The notes: generated by a model not told the origin, from the letters alone. Counted from the stretch's first letter, positions 1 through 5,821 are shown. The stretch is DNA of 6,138 nt from Parvularculaceae bacterium UBA4496 (GCA_002388885.1 DGNI01000064.1:1-6138), one strand, 5' to 3'. A program made the numbers and translations.

Positions 1-1650
1 GAAAGTACATTGTTCCGGATCGGGTCGGTCTCAAAAACGTTCATCTGGACGTCGGTGATGATCCTCCATGAGCGCGGGCTCATCGAGCTCGATACGGACG
101 TCAATGAATATCTGAAAGGCGTTGAAATACCTGAGGCGTTCGGCGCGCCGGTGACCATGAACCACCTGATGGCGCATCGTGCCGGGTTCGAGGATACGTT
201 CGGCGTTTTTACTGTCCGGGATAGCGACAATATTTCGCTGACCGATGCGCTCAACGAACATATGCCGAAAAGGGTTTACCCGCCCGGCGCGCGCACATCC
301 TATTCCAATTGGGGCTCGGCGCTCGCGGCGAAGGTTGTTGAGGATGTGGCAGGCGTTTCCTACGAGCAGTTTCTGACGCGCGAGATCCTCGGCCCCCTCG
401 CCATGCTTGAAACTACGCTTGATGGTCCGTCAAAGGTTACGGGCGACCTGAAACGCAATCTTGCGGAGGGCGTGAAGTTTGTGGGCGGCGCTTATGAGAC
501 CGCAGATTACATGGAAATAGGCCCATATGCGCCGGCCGGCGCCATGGCCTCGACCGCTGAAGACATGGCGCAGTGGATGCTGCTGCATTTAAGCCGCGGC
601 GCAATGGAAGACGTCCGCCTGCTTTTGCCGCAAACCCACACGCTAATGTGGGCGCGAGCCTTCAACGACCGTTCCGCCGGCGCCGATATGGCGCACGGGT
701 TCATGACCAGCTTCGCCGGCGGCGTCGAGACATTTGGTCATGGCGGCGCCACCTCGGCGTTTTTCACGAATATGGTTTTGGTCCCCGACCTCGGATTCGG
801 CGTTTTTGTTTCGCAAAATTCCACGAATGATCGAACGCTTGTGAATACATTGCCGGGATTGGTCGTCGAACATTTAAACGCCGGCGAAAGAAATATATCC
901 GGCGGCGCACAGTCGTCAGAGATAAAAGCTGCCGAGTATACCGGGCAATTTTTCGGCAACAGGCGTTCGTTCACGCAGTTTGAAAAACTTTTCGCAGCAT
1001 CCGACATTTACGCCGTTGCACCGGCTATGAATGGAGGGCTGACTGTTTCTCATGCCGGTGAGACCCATCGGTATCAATCCGTTTCTGGCGCACAAGATAC
1101 ATTTGAAAATCGCAATGGCGCGCGCATTGTTTTCGGGCGCAATGAGGCGGGCAAGGTGACATATCTATCGGACGGAACCAGCGTTCATTCCTATGACCGC
1201 TCGGCGCTGTTCGACAATGCGGGGCTATTTAATGCAGCCATTGTTGCGGCGCTGTTACTGAGCATGACGACACTGGCCGGCGCTTGGCGGCGGCAGGGCC
1301 GCCCGGTGGAACACAAAACCATCGGCATGTGGCTGAACCGCGGCGATGTTGCTGTTTCGGGACTGGTTATCTTCTTCATCGGTTTGCTGACTGCGACGTT
1401 CGTCGTGCTGTCGACGGCGAGCGCCAGCGCCATGCTGAACTATCCGCCATTGACGATCACGTTGCTGCGGCTCGTCGGGCTTGTTCTGTTCGGCGCCGCT
1501 ATCGGACTTGTGGTCAGTACGCCGCTTGCATGGGCCGGGTCAGGCTGGAGCATGTGGCGCAAGGCGCATCACACACTGTTTGCACTATCGCTCGCGTTTC
1601 TTGCGGTGATGCTGGTGGCGTGGCGGGTAATCTTCTCGGCGACCGCTTAA
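1..1650 (+). CDS. Serine hydrolase, class C beta-lactamase-like, with C-terminal membrane domain (5' end missing)
   Basis: The reading frame is open from base 1, so the true start is upstream and the TTG at 10 is internal. The class C beta-lactamase/esterase family (active-site serine enzymes including penicillin-binding-protein relatives, esterases and D-aminopeptidases) is shown by three motifs in order. SVSK (nt 25-36) has the nucleophilic Ser and general-base Lys. YSN (nt 301-309) has the catalytic Tyr. HGG (nt 739-747) takes the place of KTG. The first motif normally lies 60-100 residues into the protein, so only the signal peptide and early strands are probably missing. After a linker and a beta-rich segment (about nt 900-1190), four hydrophobic helices follow at about nt 1219-1281, 1348-1413, 1447-1518 and 1567-1635. 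The enzyme is therefore probably membrane-tethered with a periplasmic catalytic domain. Its substrate cannot be deduced, and antibiotic resistance should not be assumed. Its TAA stop overlaps the stop of the convergent gene. Confidence 0.9.
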   Translation, partial: ESTLFRIGSVSKTFIWTSVMILHERGLIELDTDVNEYLKGVEIPEAFGAPVTMNHLMAHRAGFEDTFGVFTVRDSDNISLTDALNEHMPKRVYPPGARTSYSNWGSALAAKVVEDVAGVSYEQFLTREILGPLAMLETTLDGPSKVTGDLKRNLAEGVKFVGGAYETADYMEIGPYAPAGAMASTAEDMAQWMLLHLSRGAMEDVRLLLPQTHTLMWARAFNDRSAGADMAHGFMTSFAGGVETFGHGGATSAFFTNMVLVPDLGFGVFVSQNSTNDRTLVNTLPGLVVEHLNAGERNISGGAQSSEIKAAEYTGQFFGNRRSFTQFEKLFAASDIYAVAPAMNGGLTVSHAGETHRYQSVSGAQDTFENRNGARIVFGRNEAGKVTYLSDGTSVHSYDRSALFDNAGLFNAAIVAALLLSMTTLAGAWRRQGRPVEHKTIGMWLNRGDVAVSGLVIFFIGLLTATFVVLSTASASAMLNYPPLTITLLRLVGLVLFGAAIGLVVSTPLAWAGSGWSMWRKAHHTLFALSLAFLAVMLVAWRVIFSATA

Positions 1651-2462
1651 AGGGACGGTATTGCTTCTCGCAGCCGGCCGCCGATGCGGATCGGGTGAAT
1701 AGCGTCCGCGAGGCCCGTCTTGTCATTAGTCTCGACGATCACGCCGCAAATTGTCGCCTCGCCGGCGGCGGGTGAGAAGCGTCCGCCCGGCATCTTTGTG
1801 GTGAAGCGCCGCAAGGGCTCCGATTTTTCCATGCCGATAATGCTGTTATAGTCGCCGCTCATGCCGAGGTCGGTGATGTAGCCTGTGCCGCACGGCAGAA
1901 TCTGATCGTCCGCTGTCGGAATGTGCGTGTGCGTGCCGACAACCAGACTGGCGCGGCCATCGAGATGGTGACCCATGCCGTTCTTTTCCGATGTCGCTTC
2001 CGCGTGGAAATCGACAATCACCGCATCGACATCCTTGCCGAGCACTGCGCCGGCAAGTTCGCGATCGACCGCTGCGAACGGATCATCGCAAGGGTGCATG
2101 CCGATCTGGCCCTGCGCGTGAACCACCAGCACGTTCTTGCCGTCTTGCGCCGCATATACACCGCTGCCGCGTCCCGGGTTTTCTGTCGGAAAATTCACCG
2201 GCCGCAACAGACGAGGCTCCTGGTCGAAAATCTCAATCTCATCGCGCTGATCGAAAGCATGATTGCCTGTGGTCATGACATCAGCGCCGGCGTCCATGAA
2301 ATCGGCGACGATCTTTGCGGTCACGCCGAAACCACCGGCGGCGTTTTCCACATTCACCACGATAAAATCGAGTGTGTATTTTTTTCGAAAGGACGGAAGC
2401 TGTTCAAGCAGCGCCGTGCGGCCGCTGCGTCCCATGACGTCGCCGAATACCGCAATCCGCAA
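1647..2462 (-). CDS. ymdB: YmdB/TIGR00282-family metallophosphoesterase
   Basis: A 271-residue protein, full length for the family named after Bacillus YmdB, a cytosolic phosphodiesterase active on 2',3'-cyclic nucleotides (unrelated to E. coli YmdB). All expected two-metal ligands are visible: D8 in FGDVMG, E39 and N40 in VENAAGG, N67 and H68 in TTGNHAFD, H153 in VDFHAEATSEK, and H178 and H180 in VGTHTHIPTAD. The start is TTG (2462-2460). The upstream cyclo-ligase stop codon TAG lies in the same frame six codons earlier and no other start lies between, and the N-terminus MRIAVFGDVMG matches where family members begin. A weak GCGGGG purine run precedes the start. The gene follows the cyclo-ligase by 15 nt and is probably co-transcribed and translationally coupled with it. 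The physiological substrate in alphaproteobacteria is not known to me. Confidence 0.93.
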   Translation of the reverse strand: MRIAVFGDVMGRSGRTALLEQLPSFRKKYTLDFIVVNVENAAGGFGVTAKIVADFMDAGADVMTTGNHAFDQRDEIEIFDQEPRLLRPVNFPTENPGRGSGVYAAQDGKNVLVVHAQGQIGMHPCDDPFAAVDRELAGAVLGKDVDAVIVDFHAEATSEKNGMGHHLDGRASLVVGTHTHIPTADDQILPCGTGYITDLGMSGDYNSIIGMEKSEPLRRFTTKMPGGRFSPAAGEATICGVIVETNDKTGLADAIHPIRIGGRLREAIPSL

Positions 2463-2477
2463 ATCTGGCCCCGCTTT

Positions 2478-3095
2478 CTAGCACCTGATCGCACCGCGTT
2501 CCGTCACGACCCAGTCGAGCGGCTGGTCTAGGCGCGTGAGGGGGAGGGCGTCAACTTCCTGCGCGCCATAGGCGTATCCGATGGCGAGAGGCGCGCCGGT
2601 TTCGCGCAATGTTGCGAGCGTGCGGTCGTAATAGCTGCCGCCATAGCCAAGCCGGCCGCCGGCACGCGTAAAGGCGAGCAGCGGCACGACCAGAATGTCC
2701 GGACGGCGCTCAGGAGCATCGTCAGCTGGTATAAGCTCGCCATAACTCCCTTTGACGAGATCATCGCCCGGAACGTAGCGGCGAAAGACGAGCGGCTGTT
2801 TCCTGCGGGCGACAACGGGGAGCGCGATTTCAATGCCCCGCTCGATCAACGCCGCGGCGAGCGGCTCGGTGTCCAGCTCGTCACGCATCGGGTGATAGAG
2901 CGAGACGATCGCACCGTCCTTAATCTCGATAGCGCTCAGGAAATGTGTGGCGGCGTGTTTCGCGGCGTCGGGCCTCGCCTTGGCTGCGTAACGGCGTTCA
3001 CCCTTCATGCGTTCGCGCAGGATGTGTTTTGGATCATGAAGCGGGGCAATCGGCGGGAGCATGATGTTACGAGTATCATCCCATTGTTGTTCCAT
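2478..3095 (-). CDS. fau: 5-formyltetrahydrofolate cyclo-ligase (MTHFS)
   Basis: A cytosolic enzyme that uses ATP to convert 5-formyl-tetrahydrofolate to 5,10-methenyl-tetrahydrofolate, returning the inhibitory folate to the one-carbon pool. It is recognised by the N-terminal LRERMKGERR basic segment, the DELDTEPL block, the VKGSYGELIP loop and the family signature VVPLLAFTRAGGRLGYGGSYYDRTL-like block at residues about 136-160, with the glycine-rich GYGGSYYDR phosphate/folate-binding turn. Its length of about 205 residues is typical. The start is uncertain: TTG at 3098 and ATG at 3095 are adjacent, and another ATG at 3062 (13th codon from the TTG) would still keep the first conserved block. 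None has a clear Shine-Dalgarno sequence. I chose the ATG at 3095. It heads a two-gene unit with the phosphoesterase. In many proteobacteria 6S RNA lies directly upstream; here the 6S-like gene is about 1.6 kb away. Confidence 0.93.
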   Translation of the reverse strand: MEQQWDDTRNIMLPPIAPLHDPKHILRERMKGERRYAAKARPDAAKHAATHFLSAIEIKDGAIVSLYHPMRDELDTEPLAAALIERGIEIALPVVARRKQPLVFRRYVPGDDLVKGSYGELIPADDAPERRPDILVVPLLAFTRAGGRLGYGGSYYDRTLATLRETGAPLAIGYAYGAQEVDALPLTRLDQPLDWVVTERGAIRC

Positions 3096-3147
3096 CAATC
3101 CGATGGGGTTTCATAAGTTGATGTTCGAACGGTCGGTATGGGAAAGG

Positions 3148-3167
3148 TTGCGCTTCCGGCGGCGCAA
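3148..3167. repeat. Inverted repeat in the cyclo-ligase leader
   Basis: TTGCGC (3148-3153) and GCGCAA (3162-3167) are perfect 6-bp arms around an 8-nt loop. The repeat lies about 50 bp before the cyclo-ligase start and could form a small hairpin in its leader. It has no following U tract, so it is not a terminator. Function unknown. Confidence 0.4.
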
Positions 3168-3208
3168 GCAGCGACGTTGCTCTTCAGTCACGCGAATGAC
3201 GCTCCGCA

Positions 3209-3239
3209 AATATAGGTCGTTTTTTCGGAAGAATACCAA
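3209..3239 (-). promoter_or_regulatory. Possible promoter of the cyclo-ligase/phosphoesterase unit
   Basis: On the minus strand TTGGTA (3239-3234) resembles a -35 element and TATATT (3214-3209, 5 of 6 to TATAAT) a -10 element. The spacing is 19 bp, longer than ideal. This is the best pair I see in the leader of the two minus-strand genes, which need a promoter here because the upstream neighbour is divergent. Weak, by inspection only. Confidence 0.3.
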
Positions 3240-3257
3240 GGCGCTGAAAACTTGAGA

Positions 3258-3278
3258 AACGACAAAAGCATAGTCGTT
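3258..3278. repeat. Inverted repeat AACGAC-N9-GTCGTT in the divergent intergenic region
   Basis: Perfect 6-bp arms AACGAC (3258-3263) and GTCGTT (3273-3278) flank the 9-nt spacer AAAAGCATA. The repeat lies between the two divergent transcription units and could be a dimeric regulator site. It has no U tract in either direction. Function unknown. Confidence 0.4.
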
Positions 3279-3301
3279 CTATTCATCAATAGACGGTCTG
3301 A

Positions 3302-3330
3302 TTGACTAGTAAGTCACGCGGTGATATTAC
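3302..3330 (+). promoter_or_regulatory. Sigma70-type promoter for the lipoprotein gene
   Basis: TTGACT (3302-3307, 5 of 6 to TTGACA) and TATTAC (3325-3330, 4 of 6 to TATAAT) are separated by exactly 17 bp. This puts the transcription start near 3337 and a leader of about 40 nt before the ATG at 3376. The block is strongly AT-rich (19 of 60 bases are G or C in 3301-3360). A perfect TATAAT also lies at 3338-3343 but has no -35 element at the right distance. Confidence 0.6.
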
Positions 3331-3332
3331 TA
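3307..3332. promoter_or_regulatory. Operator-like inverted repeat over the lipoprotein promoter
   Basis: TAGTAA (3307-3312) and TTACTA (3327-3332) are perfect inverted 6-bp arms 14 bp apart (20 bp centre to centre, about two helical turns). They cover the edge of the -35 element and all of the -10 element. A dimeric regulator bound here would block RNA polymerase, so a repressor site is the natural inference. No regulator gene is in the window. Confidence 0.4.
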
Positions 3333-3375
3333 ATAGGTATAATAAGATATGTAGTATCGAAAGGTTTTATGACAC

Positions 3376-4566
3376 ATGAGTCTTTTCAAATTCGCCCTGC
3401 AGGCATGTAGCGTTTTGATACTGACTGGCTCCTTGGCGGCATGTGCAGCTGCCGAAAGTGATCTGAAACAGTCCGAAGAGCAGCAAAGAGAAGAACAACA
3501 AGCGGAAGAACGACAAGACGAGCAGTATTCGTACGCACACGCCGCTTTCGGCGGAGATCTGTCGACAGCCGAAGCGGATTTGATGGCGTCCTCACTGCCT
3601 TCACACAAGGAAGTTCTCGAAAAATTTCGCGCCAGATTTATTAAACGCACTGATATCCGCGATTACAGTGATATCGAAGATGAGGCGCTGCGCGAAGTTG
3701 CCCTTCTTTATCAGGATTACTGGATTGAGACGCTGCTTGACCCGGAAAGGAGGCCTGAGCAGGAACTGGCGCTGTTGAAAGGCCTTCGAGTCGTAGTGGA
3801 CAAATATGAAAATGCGGCTGCAGCTGATGCAGTTATTTCGCTTGAGCAACTCGAAGAGTTGAAAAATAATCCGGCATTTTCAGGTACGCGCGGCGCCGCG
3901 ACGCTCAGGCTAGAGGATTGGCTGGAAGGGCGAGGACATAGTCTTCTGCTGGGCAGGACGGCGCCTCTTTTGGATTTTATGCTTTGGCGAAATACAAACA
4001 CGTTCACCAAGAGCGTGGAAATCACCGATGGCGTCGAGGACGTAACGGTACACCATCTCTCTGATTTTATTTCGCGCGGATGGCAGCGTTTTGCGGTTCT
4101 CGAATATTATTTCGGCGTTGGCGGCTGGACTAATGATGGCGGCATTTTTACCGTTGTAGACGGCTTTGACGTGACGAGTGAAAAATACGAACTGGACCTG
4201 AAACATGAAGCGCGTCACCACGCTGACCTGAAATACAAGAACTTGTCGGCGGATGACCTGGAATATCGCGCCAAACTGACGGAGCTCGCCTTCGCTTCCG
4301 AAACCCTTGAGAACTTACTGGCGGTATTTACATCATCTGCTGATAGAAACAGTCAAAACGCGCACCAAGTAGCCGGCTATTTTGTCGTGAAGCATGTGCG
4401 GGAAGAACTGAATATCAGCGATACAAATGCAGAGTGGTGGAAAGGCTTCGATCCAAATCAGATTCGGACAGCTGCACGTGATGTGCTCGCCAGAAATACG
4501 ACCCTTCTGGAGTCGAAGAGGACTGAATACGGCGGTCTTTTATCGGAAAGAAACGCGGACAAATAG
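3376..4566 (+). CDS. Putative lipoprotein zinc metallopeptidase (HEXXH), uncharacterised
   Basis: A 396-residue protein I cannot assign to a named family. The ATG at 3376 is preceded by GAAAGG (3359-3364), 11 nt away. The N-terminus is a lipoprotein signal: basic MSLFK, a hydrophobic stretch, then lipobox LAAC with acylated C23. Ala at +2 suggests the outer membrane by the E. coli rule. Residues 31-50 are rich in Gln and Glu and look like a helical stalk. The key motif is HEARH at 277-281 (HEXXH), followed by DLEYRAKLTEL at 294-304. Glu296 or Glu303 could be the third zinc ligand of a gluzincin-type protease. Aromatic-rich segments (ALLYQDYW, AVLEYYFGVGGW) precede the site. The gene reads against its neighbours, has its own promoter, and is lower in GC (31 of 60 at 4081-4140 against 39 of 60 in rsmD at 5581-5640), all consistent with later acquisition. 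Protease activity is inferred from the motif only. Confidence 0.85.
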   Translation: MSLFKFALQACSVLILTGSLAACAAAESDLKQSEEQQREEQQAEERQDEQYSYAHAAFGGDLSTAEADLMASSLPSHKEVLEKFRARFIKRTDIRDYSDIEDEALREVALLYQDYWIETLLDPERRPEQELALLKGLRVVVDKYENAAAADAVISLEQLEELKNNPAFSGTRGAATLRLEDWLEGRGHSLLLGRTAPLLDFMLWRNTNTFTKSVEITDGVEDVTVHHLSDFISRGWQRFAVLEYYFGVGGWTNDGGIFTVVDGFDVTSEKYELDLKHEARHHADLKYKNLSADDLEYRAKLTELAFASETLENLLAVFTSSADRNSQNAHQVAGYFVVKHVREELNISDTNAEWWKGFDPNQIRTAARDVLARNTTLLESKRTEYGGLLSERNADK

Positions 4567-4575
4567 CAGCCTTTC

Positions 4576-4608
4576 GACCACGAATCGTCATGACCAAATA
4601 TCGTGGTC
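4576..4608. repeat. 8-bp inverted repeat after the lipoprotein gene
   Basis: GACCACGA (4576-4583) and TCGTGGTC (4601-4608) are perfect 8-bp arms around a 17-nt loop, starting 10 nt after the lipoprotein stop codon. The position suits a transcript-end hairpin, but there is no T tract, so it would be a Rho-assisted or stabilising structure rather than a classic terminator. Nothing else is recognisable between here and the 6S-like gene at 4694. Confidence 0.5.
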
Positions 4609-4693
4609 TGTAACGGACAAGCTGTAATTGCGCGAATTGTAAATCCGCCACAAGCATGACGTAGTTTTATTACGGCTGCACAGTCTTTCCATC

Positions 4694-4711
4694 AAAAAAG
4701 CGCCGCCCTGG
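4694..4711 (-). terminator. Intrinsic terminator at the 3' end of the 6S-like RNA
   Basis: The GC-rich 3' strand (4711-4700 on the minus strand) runs straight into six U (4699-4694). It can pair with the distant 5' arm of the RNA, or locally with GCGCCCACCTGG (4758-4747) at 10 of 12 positions. Either fold places a strong stem before the U tract. Confidence 0.6.
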
Positions 4712-4851
4712 CCGTCGGACTTGTGATTCGCCCTGGACCCTAAGGACCAGGTGGGCGCCGCGTGACAGGAACCACGGTTCCAATCAGAGGCAGCTCCCGA
4801 TAGATGAGATAAGGCCCCGGGGAATGCTCGTCCTGACGGGCCGGGCAGCCC
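4694..4851 (-). ncRNA. ssrS: 6S RNA (SsrS), alphaproteobacterial type
   Basis: 6S RNA binds the sigma70 RNA polymerase holoenzyme by imitating an open promoter and dampens transcription in stationary phase. On the minus strand a promoter (4884-4856) predicts a start near 4850, and a run of six U (4699-4694) ends the RNA, giving about 157 nt, the normal 6S size. The ends pair in a long bulged stem. The 5' arm 4849-4830 (GCTGCCC, GGCC, GTC, GGAC in order) pairs with the 3' arm 4720-4702 (GTCC, GAC, GGCC, GGGCGGC), with only single-base bulges and one G-U. Inside lie a large open region, a hairpin GGAACC/GGTTCC (4781-4768) and an apical CCTGG/CCAGG stem. Segments such as GGGAGCTGCC and GCGCCCACCTGG look to me like conserved alphaproteobacterial 6S blocks, recalled and not aligned. 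6S RNA usually sits just upstream of the cyclo-ligase gene, and the order here fits except for the inserted lipoprotein. Confidence 0.82.
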
Positions 4852-4855
4852 GTTG

Positions 4856-4884
4856 AAGATAAGCGCCGGTCGAGCCGTCGTAAA
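4856..4884 (-). promoter_or_regulatory. Promoter of the 6S-like RNA
   Basis: On the minus strand TTTACG (4884-4879) and TATCTT (4861-4856), each 4 of 6 to consensus, are separated by exactly 17 bp. The predicted start at 4849-4851 coincides with the first bases of the closing stem, which supports both calls. The promoter lies just past the stop codon of the small membrane protein, so the RNA could also be made by read-through and processing. Confidence 0.5.
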
Positions 4885-4896
4885 GAGGGTGAAGTA

Positions 4897-5181
4897 TTAA
4901 GCCTTTTTTGATGACTGGGGCGCGTTTCCGTCCTTGTCCCGGCCCATACTGCGCCAGCTTGGATAAAGCAGGCAGCCGAGAAACGAAAAGGACGCCGCCA
5001 CCAGCAATGTCATAGCGAAGACGCCGCCGCCGGCTTCACCCAGCCAGTTCGCTACCAGACAGGTGCAAGCGATGATGAGGTAGGGATAAACGGGCGGATC
5101 GGCCGTGACGTATCGCTTGACGAACAGCGACATCGAAGCGAGCAAAAGCCCCAATGAGAACACGTCGAAGATGGTAAACAT
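4897..5181 (-). CDS. Small membrane protein resembling XrtV sorting-system accessory protein
   Basis: A 94-residue protein with three predicted membrane segments (about residues 4-21, 32-46 and 52-72) and a short charged, probably cytoplasmic tail (RDKDGNAPQSSKKA). The N-terminal MFTIFD, the central YLIIACTCLVANWLGEAGGG and the following hydrophobic helix resemble, from memory, the small proteins named XrtV sorting-system accessory protein, which occur in proteobacteria with exosortase-type sorting. No exosortase gene is in the window, so the role is open. I chose the ATG at 5181 because CCGGGG ends about 8 nt upstream and the MFTIFD start fits the family. An in-frame TTG at 5208 would add nine polar residues. 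The upstream region holds a CtrA-type box, and the 6S-like RNA follows on the same strand. Confidence 0.75.
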   Translation of the reverse strand: MFTIFDVFSLGLLLASMSLFVKRYVTADPPVYPYLIIACTCLVANWLGEAGGGVFAMTLLVAASFSFLGCLLYPSWRSMGRDKDGNAPQSSKKA

Positions 5182-5224
5182 AGCGTTACCCCGGTTTGGA
5201 CGGTTCAAGGTTAGTAAATGCAGA

Positions 5225-5239
5225 TTAATTTTGATTTAA
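5225..5239. promoter_or_regulatory. CtrA-type binding box TTAA-N7-TTAA
   Basis: TTAA at 5225-5228 and TTAA at 5236-5239 are separated by exactly seven bases (TTTTGAT). This matches the consensus of the alphaproteobacterial response regulator CtrA. It lies in the 73-bp gap between rsmD and the small membrane protein, 44 bp upstream of the latter's ATG. The same bases form the inverted repeat GATTAA/TTAATC (5223-5241). I could not identify a matching -10 element with confidence, so activation or repression cannot be told apart. Confidence 0.55.
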
Positions 5240-5254
5240 TCCGGGGAAAGACGA

Positions 5255-5818
5255 TTAGCCTGAAAAAGCGTAGATTCCGACCTGCGTATCGCCGTAAATG
5301 CGTCTGTCGGCCTCGGTAAACCCATCCGCCGCCGCAGGCGTTTCGGCCTTGCCCTGCTCAACGACCACGAGCGCGCCGGGCGCCAGCCAGCCGCCGTCAC
5401 GCATGGTTTCGAGCGCCGGCCCAGCCAAGCCCTTGCCGTAAGGCGGATCGAGAAAGGCAATCGTGAAGGGTGGCCCGACGCCTGCGGGTTTTAGACCCAG
5501 ATCGGTTGCTGAGCGGCGATGAATGCGCGTGACGCCGAAAAGCGCCAGCGTCTCGACGTTGTCGCGTATGGCGCCGCGCGCAGTCGCATCTGTTTCAACG
5601 AACAGGCACCAGGCGCCGCCGCGGGACATGACCTCGAGCCCGAGCGCGCCGGAGCCCGCAAAAAGATCGATGACGCGCGCGCCGTCAAAGTCGAAACCAT
5701 CTCGCGTGCTGAGAATATTGAACAGCGACTCGCGCGTCCGGTCCGTTGTCGGCCGGGAGGTCATGCCCTTCGGCGCGATAATTAGCCGCCCTTTGAATTT
5801 CCCGCCGATGATGCGCAT
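5255..5818 (-). CDS. rsmD: 16S rRNA (guanine(966)-N(2))-methyltransferase RsmD
   Basis: Methylates N2 of G966 in 16S rRNA, near the decoding site of the small ribosomal subunit, using S-adenosylmethionine. The 187-residue length is typical. Visible features are the family N-terminus MRIIGGKFKGR, the RPTTDRTRESLFNIL block at residues 22-36, the SAM-binding motif I VIDLFAGSGALGLE at 49-62, an acidic residue ending the next strand (FVETDA, E75), and the catalytic motif IV LDPPYGKG at 123-130 typical of N2-guanine methyltransferases. The ATG at 5818 starts 3 nt after the stop codon of the DUF4169 gene, so the two are translationally coupled. It is the last gene of the rRNA-modification operon; I see no clear intrinsic terminator after its TAA. 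Confidence 0.97.
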   Translation of the reverse strand: MRIIGGKFKGRLIIAPKGMTSRPTTDRTRESLFNILSTRDGFDFDGARVIDLFAGSGALGLEVMSRGGAWCLFVETDATARGAIRDNVETLALFGVTRIHRRSATDLGLKPAGVGPPFTIAFLDPPYGKGLAGPALETMRDGGWLAPGALVVVEQGKAETPAAADGFTEADRRIYGDTQVGIYAFSG

Positions 5819-5821
5819 AGG

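Noticed and set aside
1284..1775. Plus-strand open frame of 163 codons
   Set aside because: It overlaps the hydrolase in another frame, covers its membrane helices and runs into the convergent gene; the translation is Arg/Ala/Gly-rich with no motif.
1923..2531. Long plus-strand open frame (202 codons) across the phosphoesterase gene
   Set aside because: It lies antisense to a gene with all family motifs. Its translation shows no recognisable domain; it is a by-product of GC-rich codon use.
3061..3255. Plus-strand open frame of 64 codons in the cyclo-ligase leader
   Set aside because: The translation is an Arg-rich string without motifs or a convincing ribosome site, and it is partly antisense to the cyclo-ligase start.
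3099..3255. 6S RNA directly upstream of the cyclo-ligase, its usual place
   Set aside because: I found no long pairing ends here and no terminator, only a 6-bp dyad; the well-formed candidate is at 4694-4851.
3369..3410. 13-codon open frame overlapping the lipoprotein start (ATG at 3369), as a possible leader peptide
   Set aside because: It begins in another frame 7 nt before the real start and ends inside the signal peptide; its sequence shows no attenuator-like codon run or alternative hairpins.
4694..4851. SRP RNA or RNase P RNA as alternative identities
   Set aside because: The GGAAGC/AGCAG SRP loop and the GAGGAAAGTCC-type RNase P core are absent, and the length is far too short for RNase P RNA.
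4903..4908. T6 run on the plus strand as a terminator for the lipoprotein transcript
   Set aside because: No stable hairpin lies directly before it on that strand, and it sits inside the coding end of the opposite-strand membrane protein.
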